Below, in pieces: positions 42,742 to 54,975 of a stretch of DNA of 64,000 nt (position 1 is its first letter; every line of letters starts with the position of its first letter). This stretch comes from Geomonas limicola. GTDB taxonomy: Bacteria > Desulfobacterota > Desulfuromonadia > Geobacterales > Geobacteraceae. The position numbers were made by a program, and so were the translations under genes. The notes under the pieces are model-generated. The model did no database searches and was not told where the DNA came from. It worked only from the letters and a program-made list of their open reading frames with translations. The DNA is taken from the NCBI RefSeq assembly GCF_014193675.1, contig NZ_BLXZ01000003.1, forward strand, positions 372,001-436,000. Reading direction: 5' to 3'.

Positions 42742-43842
42742 ATGATTATTAAAAAAGCCGACAACCGCGATACCGATGTCCTGGAGTTGAAGCGGCTTCT
42801 GGAATGTCAATTATCGGCGAAACAGCGGTTCCTCATAGAACGAGAGATTAAGTGTATTGGTTCCGGTATCCGAGGAGAGGAAAGTTCTGCCTATTACATT
42901 AACTTCCGCTATCATGACAGCCAGAACTGGGCAATAATCCACGACTTGCGTCTGGAGCATAATGGCTTTGCAGCTCAAATTGATCACGTACTTATCAATC
43001 GATGCCTTGATATCTATGTTCTGGAGTCGAAAAACTATTACTACGGCATCAAAATTTCTCCAGAAGGTGAATTTAGTGTTTGGAACGGCAAGGCGTACGT
43101 CGGGATTGAATCTCCAATCGAACAAAATAAACGGCACATTAGTCTGTTAGATAAAGCCATCGTTCAACGGGGACTTCTGCCAACTAGGCTCGGACTGACC
43201 ATGCCTGCGGCCTACCATAACTACGTCCTGGTTGCACCGAATTCCCGGATTGATCGTCCCTCTGCTGCCAAAACGGATTTCAGCAGTGTCATCAAAGCCG
43301 ATGCACTGGTGGATGCCATAGGGAAGCGAGTCGATGCAATGGGGGTCGTGGGTACCCTTGCAACTGCAGCTAAGATGGTGTCTTCAGAAACCCTGGAGTC
43401 CTTTGCTCGATCCCTCATTAGGTTACATCGCCCTTCCAAATATAAATATGCCGAAAAGTTTGGAGTGACGCTCCCCGAGGCTAAAACCGAAGTCACCAAA
43501 GAGCCGGCACCTTCTCGGGGCGGTAACGATGTCAATATAGTAACCTGTGAAACATGCGGGACCGAAGTGGAAAGTAAGGTTGTCAACTTCTGCAAAATGA
43601 ATAAGGCAAAATTTGCCGGAAAAACACTTTGTCAGATCTGCCAACGAAAGCCCTTACCAGTCGAGCAGTCGGAGATTATTGAACTGACCGATTCATTGGC
43701 GTCCGAAGAAGCGGGGACTAGAACTTGTAATAATTGTGGAGCTCCGGTGGACAGAAAGGTTGCGTACTTTTGTCGAATTAACAACAAACGCTTCAAAGGG
43801 GAAATCCTTTGCCGGTCGTGCCAAACTACCCAGATCAGGTAA
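42742..43842 (+). CDS. NERD nuclease-domain protein with two C-terminal zinc ribbons
   Basis: A 366-residue protein. The NERD domain (about 40-160) shows GSGIRGEESSAYY, FAAQIDHVLINRCLDIYVLESKNYYYGI, where the D and the ExK pair (here ESK) are the PD-(D/E)xK-like active residues. The C terminus has two ribbons: CETCG-N23-CQIC and CNNCG-N23-CRSC, nearly tandem copies (KVVNFCKMNKAKFAGKTLC and KVAYFCRINNKRFKGEILC). A DNA-processing or defence role fits the domain and context. AGGAGAAG precedes the ATG. It follows the HNH gene by 199 bases. Confidence 0.82.
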   Translation: MIIKKADNRDTDVLELKRLLECQLSAKQRFLIEREIKCIGSGIRGEESSAYYINFRYHDSQNWAIIHDLRLEHNGFAAQIDHVLINRCLDIYVLESKNYYYGIKISPEGEFSVWNGKAYVGIESPIEQNKRHISLLDKAIVQRGLLPTRLGLTMPAAYHNYVLVAPNSRIDRPSAAKTDFSSVIKADALVDAIGKRVDAMGVVGTLATAAKMVSSETLESFARSLIRLHRPSKYKYAEKFGVTLPEAKTEVTKEPAPSRGGNDVNIVTCETCGTEVESKVVNFCKMNKAKFAGKTLCQICQRKPLPVEQSEIIELTDSLASEEAGTRTCNNCGAPVDRKVAYFCRINNKRFKGEILCRSCQTTQIR

Positions 43843-43904
43843 AGGAGAGATATTGGAAGGCTATGGAAATATGAGGACTTAGGATCTGATCCTATCATTT
43901 CTAA

Positions 43905-44120
43905 GAGAAGCCAGCTGGCTGCTCCAGCGGCCGGTTTCCGGAGCGGGTTTAGATGGATATAGGCCACCAGTTCGAGCAGATAGCTATCTTGATCCACCAG
44001 AAATGCTTTGTAATATCCTCGGAACAGATACCCAACTCTGTTTTCGACAGTTGATCCAACGGTATAAAGCCGGGCACAGATGGTGCCAGCTCCCTAATTT
44101 CCCTGGCGGATATTACTCCG
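43905..44120 (-). pseudogene. Remnant of a REP-associated (Y1-type) transposase
   Basis: On the minus strand the frame reads RVGYLFRGYYKAFLVDQDSY and then LLELVAYIHLNPLRKP, the conserved core of RAYT/IS200-like Y1 transposases after the catalytic region. The N-terminal HUH motif and the Tyr region are missing or out of frame. It lies in the 690-base gap 43843-44532, of which the right half is AT-rich DNA with no gene I can support. Confidence 0.8.
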
Positions 44121-44145
44121 TTTTCTGGTGAGGTAGGTCGTTAAG

Positions 44146-44170
44146 ATGTAAAAAATGGAGCTTTGACCCC
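44146..44170 (+). repeat. 25-bp direct repeat, right copy
   Basis: ATGTAAAAAATGGAGCTTTG plus ACCCC; pairs with 39181-39205. It lies just outside the transposase remnant. Confidence 0.6.
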
Positions 44171-44532
44171 TTCCCAAAACAGGCAAACTACCTAATTAGG
44201 CGGATTTTTAAATACTGCAAGCGTCCTCTTACACCGAACAAGATTTTTCCCGAGAATTCATATCCTATTGATTGCCTCCACCTCCCAGCTTCATTTTGCT
44301 TTAACCGCCCGCCCAATACTCTCAACAACCTTTGTCATAAGAAGTATCTCGCTGGTGAACTTGCAGTTGATGTCTCTCCCGCAGAAGACCATTTTGCTGA
44401 ATTCAAAGCACCAATGTTCATGTAAGAATTTATCTGTCAGCACCTTGCCAGCTTGTTAATATTTACTATTGAACATTTTCTTGTTATTACTGGCGCGTTG
44501 CAATCATTTGAGTGCAAGAGTGGGGGGATGTC

Positions 44533-45882
44533 GTGGACGTGACGTTTGACCTTCTTAAAGCCGCAATGGATGAGTTTGACGCAAGCCAGAGGAAGCTAAA
44601 AGAGTGGGACGGATGGACAGAGAATAAGAATTTCAAGTTTGCCATCCTACATGCCGGCCGGATCTACCCGGTCAAGCAAATAGTTTCAATGGCCACAGGC
44701 CAGCCAAAATCTGACTTCTCCGGTGGTCTCCAGGCTAACACAGCTGTTACCAAATCAGGTCTGAAGGTAGTTTCCTTAAGAGAGTCCTCTTGGACCATAA
44801 AATCGGCCGACGATGCCGTAAAAGTCCTCGACAAATCAGCTTTTACACAGGGTACGGGTATTCCGATTGAGATAAGGCCATTCTTTATGGCACATGACCC
44901 TCAGCCAGGTGAACACCTACCTGTTGAAATGGTTTTCAATGGCGCGAAATACGAAGCATATATCGCCATAGAGAGCAGCCCTACCCATAGGACCCGCCTA
45001 TTCTGGCAAAAAGACTTTGTAAAAGCCCTAGCCTCCGCGTTCCCTTCCCATTTCGCAATGGCTCAAAATAGTTCGGACCTCAGCAACCTTCCATCTGCAG
45101 AAATGCAACTCACACGGTTGGATGGTTTTCAGCGATACATGGTGACCCTTCGAGAAGGAGGACCTCTTGGTGCAGAATGGACAGATGAGGAAATGACTGC
45201 TGCAGTGCGGGCATACCTTGCCATGAGGGAGCAAGAATACATGGGTGCACCCTACCGCAAAGCTGACTTCAACCGGAAGCTACGTGAGGGTGCTCTTGCG
45301 CGAAGGTCAAAAGCCTCGGTCGAATACCGCATGCAAAACATCTCAGCAGTGCTCAAGGAGATCTGCGAACCCACGATAAAAGGATATCTTCCTGCCAAGA
45401 ACATCGGCATCCAGGCTAAGGAAAAGGTATTGGCTATCCTAGAGCAACTGGGGCACTACTCGCCAGAAGACTACAAGCCCGACTTCGATGAAAAAACTGT
45501 CGACGAACGAGTTAAAAAGCTACTCAAAAAGGGGATAAGTGGAGTACCAAAGGGGCAGGAAAAGCCTCAGCAATCGGTTAAATCAAGCACAACGTACGCT
45601 CGAGATCCTTCCGTAAAAGCGTGGATCCTTAAGAATTCAGGGGGGATTTGCGAAGGCTGTTTAAGTCCAGCGCCGTTTAAAGGTGATAACGGGCCCTACC
45701 TTGAAGTTCATCACATGGTGAACCTTGCCCAAGGTGGTCCAGACACAATTAAGAACACCGTCGCACTGTGCCCCAATTGTCACCGCAGATGCCACATTTC
45801 AATAGAGAAGGAAGCATTCGTTTTTGAGATTTATAGTAAGGTTCCTCGTTTGTCTAAGGCACCTCTTGATCAAAGTAAATAG
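44533..45882 (+). CDS. McrA-like HNH restriction endonuclease
   Basis: A 449-residue multi-domain protein. The N-terminal part (LLKAAMDEFDASQRKLKEWDGW, RIYPVKQIVSMATG) and the middle (EWTDEEMTAAVRAYLAMREQEYMGAPYRKADFNRKL, then SVEYRMQNISAVLKEI) match the ScoMcrA-like type IV restriction family, which targets modified DNA. The C-terminal HNH has CEGCLSPAPF, LEVHHMVNLAQGGPDTIKNTVALCPNCHRRCH. I chose GTG 44533 with GGGGGG upstream; GTG 44512 and 44539 are also possible. It lies between the NERD gene and the type I locus. Confidence 0.85.
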   Translation: MDVTFDLLKAAMDEFDASQRKLKEWDGWTENKNFKFAILHAGRIYPVKQIVSMATGQPKSDFSGGLQANTAVTKSGLKVVSLRESSWTIKSADDAVKVLDKSAFTQGTGIPIEIRPFFMAHDPQPGEHLPVEMVFNGAKYEAYIAIESSPTHRTRLFWQKDFVKALASAFPSHFAMAQNSSDLSNLPSAEMQLTRLDGFQRYMVTLREGGPLGAEWTDEEMTAAVRAYLAMREQEYMGAPYRKADFNRKLREGALARRSKASVEYRMQNISAVLKEICEPTIKGYLPAKNIGIQAKEKVLAILEQLGHYSPEDYKPDFDEKTVDERVKKLLKKGISGVPKGQEKPQQSVKSSTTYARDPSVKAWILKNSGGICEGCLSPAPFKGDNGPYLEVHHMVNLAQGGPDTIKNTVALCPNCHRRCHISIEKEAFVFEIYSKVPRLSKAPLDQSK

Positions 45883-45977
45883 GGTAGGATGAACAAAGGC
45901 ACTGGTATAAGGGCAAAGGGCTGTGAAGGCAATAACCTTACCATCGGAGGCTTTCATGTGTCAGGCTATTATTAGTA

Positions 45978-46259
45978 TTGTGTCCCCAGAAAAGCACCCA
46001 GATCAAAGAGGAAATCAGGAAAGCGGACGAGAAACGCCGGAAACTTCTGGCCCAGCAACGCGAGTTGGAGGCCGAAGCGTTTTCGGCCATCGGCAAGCTG
46101 ATCGTGGAGCGCCCGGAGTTGCTGACGGCCGCTGGCATCGAGGCCGTTAAGGAGCTTTACCCGGATCTTGCCGAACCGGCAGCACCCGCCACCCCGGAAA
46201 TCCGGGAACCGGAAAATCCGATCTTCAAAGATGGCGCCGAATCGGCGTTTGTAAGCTAA
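45978..46259 (+). CDS. Hypothetical coiled-coil protein, possible mobilisation-type remnant
   Basis: A 93-residue frame that would start with TTG at 45978. The N-terminal half is a charged helix (QIKEEIRKADEKRRKLLAQQ), followed by LIVERPELLTAAGIEAVKELYPDL and a proline-rich tail. The better start signal (GGAGG before ATG 45955) is in another frame, so a frameshift or truncation near 45980 is likely. The helix recalls small accessory proteins of mobile elements, but I do not recognise a family. It converges on hsdR, seven bases away. Confidence 0.45.
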   Translation: MCPQKSTQIKEEIRKADEKRRKLLAQQRELEAEAFSAIGKLIVERPELLTAAGIEAVKELYPDLAEPAAPATPEIREPENPIFKDGAESAFVS

Positions 46260-46265
46260 TCCATA

Positions 46266-49379
<3,114 letters not shown>

Positions 49380-49401
49380 GCGTTACCCTTACGTTCTGTT
49401 T

Positions 49402-50544
49402 CTAGCTTTGGGTCTGCTGAAAGCGATACATTGTGTTAATTTCATTGACCAGGTAGCGCAAGACACGCTTGTCATCTTCCGTGAGATCGGCCACCTCTTC
49501 GCCTGCATGTTTCGAATGGCTGGAGATATTAATAATCCGGGCCTCATACGGATTGGGTTTGCCATCATCGGTTTTTGGCAACAAATCGCCCCACTTCTTA
49601 TAGCCCAGAAAAGTTGAAGTTTTTTCTAGAATATTTCTCAAAAAGTTGAAGTGATATTTACTCAGGTGACCACTTTCAATGGCCTTTTCGAGCTCTGACT
49701 TCAAATAAAGATGATATGAGAATGGTGAGTCGTTTGGTTGGCTAATTAGCTGATATGTGCCGTCATCGAGCCTTGTCATCCGATGCCTATCAAAAAATTT
49801 CTTTTTGTAGATACCGTCGTCACTATTAAGTTCATTGTATAGAACATTATAGAAAAGCGGATTGTGGGTAGTGATTATGAACTTGACCTCTGATTCATTC
49901 AACTTGATAAGTTGAGCCAAATCAACAGCGAGCTCAATCAAATGGTTATCATCTAATGAGCTTACTGGATCGTCTATAAAAACATATTCCAAATTATTAA
50001 AGACATTGGTTGATCTGTCATTGATTTCTGGAATATTTAACTCTTCGATCATTTGATCAATCAATGAATGGAATACACTCCAAATAAAATTGCTTTCTTC
50101 CCCTTTTGAAATCTTAACATTAGGTTCTTGTTGGTCGTTTCCACGCTCGAATGAAAAGCTGACTTCCGAATAATCCGTGCTAAAATGTGGCGTTAATTTT
50201 TCATTGGTGTAGTGTTGAAAAGTGGTAGTAATGTTCTGATCCTGGCCTTGTTCATCAAACACCCATTTGGTGAACGAGTTGGGTTGAATTATTAATTTCG
50301 GCTCGGAGTCCAGCTTCAAGTCGTTGTTCCAATAAAACAAATCTTCTGTAAACGCACTGTAATACAGGATTTTCTTTTGTGCCAATTCTGAATGTGTCTC
50401 TTCAGTGTCAGTTTTAGGGGCAATCAATTCTTTGAATTCCCGCGAAAGTCGTGTTTTACCCACACCATTAAAGGCATAGATCAGTTGCACCTTTTTGTTG
50501 GCATCTTTTAGCTGCTGGGCTATTTCCGTAAGCGTTTTGCTCAT
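49402..50544 (-). CDS. prrC: PrrC anticodon nuclease
   Basis: A 380-residue tRNA-Lys anticodon nuclease of the PrrC family. The ABC-type ATPase part has a Walker A AFNGVGKT (24-31), signature SKGEES (146-151), Walker B YVFIDDP (187-193), D-loop SSLDDN and H-loop H227. The C-terminal nuclease triad is present: R303 and E307 in FLRNILEK, and H343 in INISSHS, matching the Arg-Glu-His of E. coli PrrC. In E. coli it is held silent by the type IC enzyme EcoprrI and is freed when a phage inhibits restriction; it then cuts tRNA-Lys at the wobble base. The position between hsdS and hsdR is the same here. Confidence 0.93.
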   Translation of the reverse strand: MSKTLTEIAQQLKDANKKVQLIYAFNGVGKTRLSREFKELIAPKTDTEETHSELAQKKILYYSAFTEDLFYWNNDLKLDSEPKLIIQPNSFTKWVFDEQGQDQNITTTFQHYTNEKLTPHFSTDYSEVSFSFERGNDQQEPNVKISKGEESNFIWSVFHSLIDQMIEELNIPEINDRSTNVFNNLEYVFIDDPVSSLDDNHLIELAVDLAQLIKLNESEVKFIITTHNPLFYNVLYNELNSDDGIYKKKFFDRHRMTRLDDGTYQLISQPNDSPFSYHLYLKSELEKAIESGHLSKYHFNFLRNILEKTSTFLGYKKWGDLLPKTDDGKPNPYEARIINISSHSKHAGEEVADLTEDDKRVLRYLVNEINTMYRFQQTQS

Positions 50545-50545
50545 G

Positions 50546-51688
50546 TTATGCCGTCACTTCTTCTGGCCTGGGAAAGCTCAACAGCAAATCACGGTAATAC
50601 TCATATTGCTTCTCGCGTAATGCAATCTCGCGGGGCAAGCCTTCGCTGATGGAGTTGGTCAAGGCGTCGAATTTGTCGAGGATAGCTGCCATTTGCTCTT
50701 GCTCTTTCAAAGGCGGGAATGGGACTTTCAAGCTTTTTAAAAGGCCGCCCGTCACCAACGGCTGACCACCGCCTACCGCGTACTGATTCAAATTCATGTG
50801 CGTCAGCTGATGAAATGCGAAACGCATATTCCACGAATTAATCGGACGAATTACGAGCGTGTTATCAGATACGTCAAAGTCACCAGACACAGCGTTAACT
50901 AGCCCGGCATTAGCACCGACGCGAGCAACAAGAAGTACATCACCGGTGTACGCTGCTTCGTTAGTAAAGCCAATTAATCCCGTTGAACCGTAAACCGGAA
51001 TAGCACCATCGGCAGATCGAGCCTTATTACGCCCAGATGCGATGCTCGTTGTAATTTCCCCCAACGTCTTCCACTCCACTCCTCCTTCTGCAAAACTCAA
51101 CAACTGATCGCGATAGTAGTTGTATTGTTTTTTGCGAGTGGTCAGCTCGGTGGTCAGCTCGGTGGTCAGCTCGGTAGTCAGCTCTGTAAAGGCATCCAGA
51201 ATGCGGACGATTTCAGCTTGGATGGCCAGCGATTTTTTAGGGTTTTCTGGGGATGGGATGGGGAGGGGAATCTTTAGCATTTCCCCTTTTGTCAATTTCG
51301 CCCTATCCTTGTTTGGTAGGTATGGAATGAAATCAACAATACGCAAATAATGATACAGGAACCTACTGTTCAGCCCCTGCTTTCCACGCACAACATGCAC
51401 GTGATTATTTGCCCAGAATTTCCCCGTTGCATATTGAATAGAATAATGTTCCAGGCTTGATGAGCCATCCTCTGCGATTAGTACATATTCGCCGTCATGG
51501 GTATAGCCATCCACATAATCCTGGATATTGTTTGCGCCGTAATATGGCGTTTTCCCGGAAACTCGTAGCGAAGCTTTTACTGGCCTCCTTGCGGTATTCG
51601 CTACTTCGATAAAGCTTTCATCGCCCAGTACCGTCCACTCCACCGCAGCACCAGCCAGCAACTTCTTCATAAAACTCATGCTGCTCAT
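50546..51688 (-). CDS. hsdS: Type I restriction specificity subunit
   Basis: A 380-residue subunit that recognises a split DNA target. It has two target-recognition domains (about 10-155 and 200-350), each followed by a conserved helix; [15 protein letters not shown] begins the central spacer. Residues 168-184 are four copies of TELT, encoded by 12-bp repeats. In EcoR124 the number of such repeats (TAEL) sets the spacing of the target halves. The start overlaps the hsdM stop (ATGA), and the stop lies one base before the prrC start, so translation is coupled. Confidence 0.95.
   Translation of the reverse strand: MSSMSFMKKLLAGAAVEWTVLGDESFIEVANTARRPVKASLRVSGKTPYYGANNIQDYVDGYTHDGEYVLIAEDGSSSLEHYSIQYATGKFWANNHVHVVRGKQGLNSRFLYHYLRIVDFIPYLPNKDRAKLTKGEMLKIPLPIPSPENPKKSLAIQAEIVRILDAFTELTTELTTELTTELTTRKKQYNYYRDQLLSFAEGGVEWKTLGEITTSIASGRNKARSADGAIPVYGSTGLIGFTNEAAYTGDVLLVARVGANAGLVNAVSGDFDVSDNTLVIRPINSWNMRFAFHQLTHMNLNQYAVGGGQPLVTGGLLKSLKVPFPPLKEQEQMAAILDKFDALTNSISEGLPREIALREKQYEYYRDLLLSFPRPEEVTA
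51138..51185. repeat. Four 12-bp tandem repeats in the hsdS spacer
   Basis: GTGGTCAGCTCG three times exactly, then GTAGTCAGCTCT. The unit is in frame and encodes TELT on the minus strand. Confidence 0.97.
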
Positions 51689-53241
51689 GCCTCAAGCCCC
51701 TCGCCTTCAATCTCCGCCACGATGGTTTCAATCTCGGTCCGCAGCTTGTCAATCCTGGCAACAGTGGTTTTCAGCTCGGCATTGAGCTTGGCAATATCCA
51801 CCACTTCGCGGTTGTCTTTGGCTTCGACGTAGCTGCTGACCGACAGGTTGTAATCATTCGCGGCAATATCTTCAAAAGCCACCGATTTGGCAAAGTGTTC
51901 AATATTCGCCTTGCTGTCGAACACCCGCATGATTTGTTCGATGTGCGTGTCGGTGAGGACGTTGTTATTAGTCTCTTTTTTAAACAAGCCGCTAGCATCG
52001 ATAAACTGGGTGGTGGTGTCGGTTTTATGCTTGGAGAGCACCAGGATATTGACGGCAATGGTGGTGCCAAAAAATAGGTTGGGCGCGAGAGAGATGACCG
52101 TTTCGACGTAGTTGATATCAACCAGATACTGGCGTATTTTCTGCTCTGCGCCGCCACGGTAAAAAATGCCGGGGAAACAGACAATGGCTGCCCGTCCTTT
52201 GCCGGAGAGATAGCTGAGAGCATGCAGCACAAAGGCAAAGTCGGCTTTGGATTTGGGCGCCAGTACGCCAGCCGGGGCAAAGCGTTCATCGTTAATCAGG
52301 GTCGGGTCGTCTGAGCCGATCCACTTCACCGAATAGGGCGGGTTGGAGACAATGGCATCAAAGGGTTTTTCGCCACCAAAATGCGGGTCGATCAGTGTAT
52401 TGCCCAGCTGGATGTTGAACTTATCGTAATTGATGTTGTGCAAGAACATGTTCATCCGCGCCAGGTTGTAGGTGGTGTGGTTAATCTCCTGGCCGAAAAA
52501 ACCGTCTTCTATTATGTGGGTGTCAAAATGCTTTCTTGCTTGCAACAGCAGCGAACCGGAACCACAGGCGGGGTCATAAATTTTATTGACGCTGGTCTGC
52601 TTATGCATGGCGAGCTGGGCAATCAGCCTGGACACGTGTTGCGGGGTGAAGAACTCGCCACCGGATTTACCGGCATTGGCGGCATAGTTTGAGATGAGGA
52701 ATTCGTAGGCATCGCCAAACAGGTCGATGTGGCTGCTGTCAAAATCACCAAAGTCCAGCCCTTCCACCCCTTTGAGCACGGCTGCCAGGCGGCTGTTTTT
52801 GTCTGCCACGGTGTTGCCAAGGCGGTTGCTGGTGGTGTCAAAATCGGCAAACAACCCTTTAATATCGCGCTCTGACGGGTAGCCGTTGGCGGATGCTTCG
52901 ATGGCGGCAAAGATGGCGGCGAGGTCGGTATTCAGGCTGTCGTTGGTGTTGGCACCTTTGGCGATGGTGGCAAACAGCTGGCTGGGGTAGATAAAATAGC
53001 CTTTGGTTTTGATGGCGTCGTCTTTGATTTCGGGAGTGATGACACCATCGGGGAGCTCCGCATAGTTGATGCTGTCGTCACCGCCTTCGATGTAGCTGGC
53101 AAAGTTTTCGCTGATAAAGCGATAAAACAGGGTGCCGAGTACGTATTGCTTGAAATCCCAGCCATCAACTGCGCCACGCACATCGTTGGCAATTTGCCAT
53201 ATCTGGCGCTGCAGTGCGGCGCGTTGTTGGGTACTTGTCAT
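51685..53241 (-). CDS. hsdM: Type I restriction-modification methyltransferase subunit
   Basis: A 518-residue adenine-N6 methyltransferase. SAM-binding motif I DPACGSG is at 223-229 and the catalytic NPPY at 300-303. The N-terminal helical domain ([34 protein letters not shown]) and the C-terminal helices that contact HsdS ([17 protein letters not shown]) are complete. First gene of the operon; AAGGAAC precedes the ATG. Together with HsdS it protects the host DNA. Confidence 0.97.
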   Translation of the reverse strand: MTSTQQRAALQRQIWQIANDVRGAVDGWDFKQYVLGTLFYRFISENFASYIEGGDDSINYAELPDGVITPEIKDDAIKTKGYFIYPSQLFATIAKGANTNDSLNTDLAAIFAAIEASANGYPSERDIKGLFADFDTTSNRLGNTVADKNSRLAAVLKGVEGLDFGDFDSSHIDLFGDAYEFLISNYAANAGKSGGEFFTPQHVSRLIAQLAMHKQTSVNKIYDPACGSGSLLLQARKHFDTHIIEDGFFGQEINHTTYNLARMNMFLHNINYDKFNIQLGNTLIDPHFGGEKPFDAIVSNPPYSVKWIGSDDPTLINDERFAPAGVLAPKSKADFAFVLHALSYLSGKGRAAIVCFPGIFYRGGAEQKIRQYLVDINYVETVISLAPNLFFGTTIAVNILVLSKHKTDTTTQFIDASGLFKKETNNNVLTDTHIEQIMRVFDSKANIEHFAKSVAFEDIAANDYNLSVSSYVEAKDNREVVDIAKLNAELKTTVARIDKLRTEIETIVAEIEGEGLEA

Positions 53242-53501
53242 AGGGTTGTTCCTTTATTTTAAATACGCGAAACTCTGAAGTGCGGCGTTTGCAAGTGAAT
53301 CTACGGGAAGCCATATTACTGCCCGCGTCACTTCAACGACCAATTGTTTATCACAATAGACAAGCAAGTTCAATGAAAGGTGACTTCCAGTCCTTCGGCC
53401 AGAGAATTCCCGTCGAGCCCCGAGATAAATCACCACCAGAGGATGAGTTGGAACTTTGAGAATGCCGAACACAAAAGTGGTAAACAAAGTGGTAGGCGAA
53501 C

Positions 53502-53533
53502 AAAAAAAGCACTTACGACATCTCGTAAGTGCT
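53502..53533 (-). terminator. Terminator following the tRNA-Gly fragment
   Basis: A perfect 11-bp stem AGCACTTACGA/TCGTAAGTGCT with a 4-base loop, followed by TTTTTTT on the minus strand. It is the native-type terminator of a tRNA gene. Confidence 0.9.
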
Positions 53534-53542
53534 TGAAGTTCT

Positions 53543-53594
53543 TGGAGCGGGATACGGGATTCGAACCCGCGACCTTCAGCTTGGGAAGCTGAGG
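53543..53594 (-). pseudogene. 3' fragment of tRNA-Gly(CCC), probable attachment site
   Basis: The minus strand holds the anticodon arm TCAGC-TTCCCAA-GCTGA (anticodon CCC), the variable loop, the T arm GCGGG-TTCGAAT-CCCGT, the 3' acceptor strand ATCCCGC and an encoded TCCA. The 5' acceptor strand and D arm are absent upstream, so it cannot be a working tRNA. Such 3' ends are left by integration of mobile elements. It lies in the 607-base gap 53242-53848, whose remainder shows no gene. Confidence 0.88.
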
Positions 53595-53848
53595 TTTAAT
53601 AAAACCAACATGTGTCGTTGTAACAGTCCTGCCTCGGGGGTGCACCAGGTCAGTCCGGTAATAACGGAGCCTTGAATTGAAAAGGGACCCTTTCCGTTGG
53701 CCGCAAGCACCTATTTAGTAAAGACCAGTAAATCTTTGCCACCGCCATAGAAATTCTTCTTGCCACTCAACGCAAATCCTTGTCATCTGGCTTAATAATC
53801 GGTTTTTTTGTCATTGCGCCATCTTCACCTTTGCAGTAGTTTTGCCGC

Positions 53849-54847
53849 ATGAGTAGACGCACTCTCCTTCAAACGTCCCAACGCCCTCCCAGACTCATAG
53901 TCATGGCTGCCTATGATAATGCAGAGGTCCTGGATATTACCGGCCCATTGGATGTGTTTGCCCTTGCCAACGCCGTCCATCGCGAACACGGCGGACATGG
54001 TGCTCTGTATCGTGTGGAGATAGCCGCCAGAGGCAAGGACACCATCGTCGTCACCTCTTCGGGTATGCGACTGGTGGCGGATGCGGGTTGGGGGGAGAGT
54101 GCCGATATCGATACGCTGCTGGTTCCTGGTGGGCCGGCGGCGGACGATGCTCCGGCTGAACTGGTGGAGTATCTGCGCCTTGCTGCACCTCTCGTGCGAC
54201 GCATCGGTTCGGTTTGTACGGGGGCTTTCGTGCTGGCGCGGGCTGGTCTTCTCGATGACCGACGCGCCACGACGCACTGGCGAGAAGCGGAACTGCTGCG
54301 GCAACGCTATCCGCAGATTGAGGTGAACGAGGACGCTATCTACACGAAAGACGGCTCGGTGTACACCTCGGCCGGCGTCAGCGCCGGGATCGATCTTGCC
54401 CTGGCGATGGTGGAGGAGGACCACGGACGAAAACTGGCGCTTGAGGTTGCTCGACTCATGGTGCTCTACGCCAAGCGGCCGGGGGGACAGTCGCAGTTCA
54501 GCACCTCGCTGCTCTCGCAGTTCCGCGAAGGGGGACCGCTCTCCCCTACCCTGCAGTGGATCCAGGAGAATTACCGGGAGCGCCTCGACAACGAGACGCT
54601 CGCGGCACACGCGGCCATGAGCCTGCGCAACTTCTCGCGGGTCTTCAAACGCGAGGTGGGCGTGACACCCGCACAGTTTATCGAACGAGTACGGCTTGAT
54701 GCGGCGGCTACGCTGCTTGAAGATACCAGCCTGTCCATGGAATCCATCGCCCGGGAGTGCGGCTTCCAATCAGGAGAACACTTCAGGCTTAGCTTTACTC
54801 GGCGATTCTCAATTTCTCCTAGTCATTACCGACAGAGGTTCTGCTGA
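53849..54847 (+). CDS. GlxA-type AraC family regulator with GATase1-like domain
   Basis: A 332-residue regulator. The N-terminal half is a DJ-1/PfpI-like domain (LIVMAAYDNAEVLDITGPLDVFALAN, VPGGPAADDA, GSVCTGAFVLARAGLLDDRRATTHW), where the Cys of SVCTGAF is at the nucleophile elbow; such domains act as ligand sensors in this family. The C-terminal AraC double HTH has LAAHAAMSLRNFSRVFKREVGVTPAQFIE and SIARECGFQSGEHFRLSF. No good ribosome site precedes the ATG at 53849, so the start is less certain. The secreted DJ-1 gene at 54976 is the likely target. Confidence 0.9.
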   Translation: MSRRTLLQTSQRPPRLIVMAAYDNAEVLDITGPLDVFALANAVHREHGGHGALYRVEIAARGKDTIVVTSSGMRLVADAGWGESADIDTLLVPGGPAADDAPAELVEYLRLAAPLVRRIGSVCTGAFVLARAGLLDDRRATTHWREAELLRQRYPQIEVNEDAIYTKDGSVYTSAGVSAGIDLALAMVEEDHGRKLALEVARLMVLYAKRPGGQSQFSTSLLSQFREGGPLSPTLQWIQENYRERLDNETLAAHAAMSLRNFSRVFKREVGVTPAQFIERVRLDAAATLLEDTSLSMESIARECGFQSGEHFRLSFTRRFSISPSHYRQRFC

Positions 54848-54865
54848 CTGTCGTGGCCTTGGTTG

Positions 54866-54930
54866 AATTGACAATTGACGATTGACAACGCGGAGTCAAT
54901 TGATGATGGACGGTTGACAATTGACAATGG
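54866..54930. repeat. TTGACAA-type heptamer repeat
   Basis: About nine heptamers around TTGACAA and TTGACGA, starting 19 bases after the stop of the AraC-type gene. Confidence 0.8.
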
Positions 54931-54975
54931 AACCTAAAAACGGATGTTAATAGTTAAGTCTAAAAGGAGATTCTA

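Noticed and set aside
43632..43997. 121-aa minus-strand protein overlapping the NERD gene
   Set aside because: Only its first 28 residues are transposase-like; the rest is antisense of the NERD zinc ribbons. It is listed as part of the transposase remnant instead.
53380..53592. 70-aa frame ending LERDTGFEPATFSLGS as an integrase C terminus
   Set aside because: The ending is the translation of the tRNA-Gly fragment on the other strand. No tyrosine recombinase catalytic motif lies upstream, so an integrase cannot be claimed.
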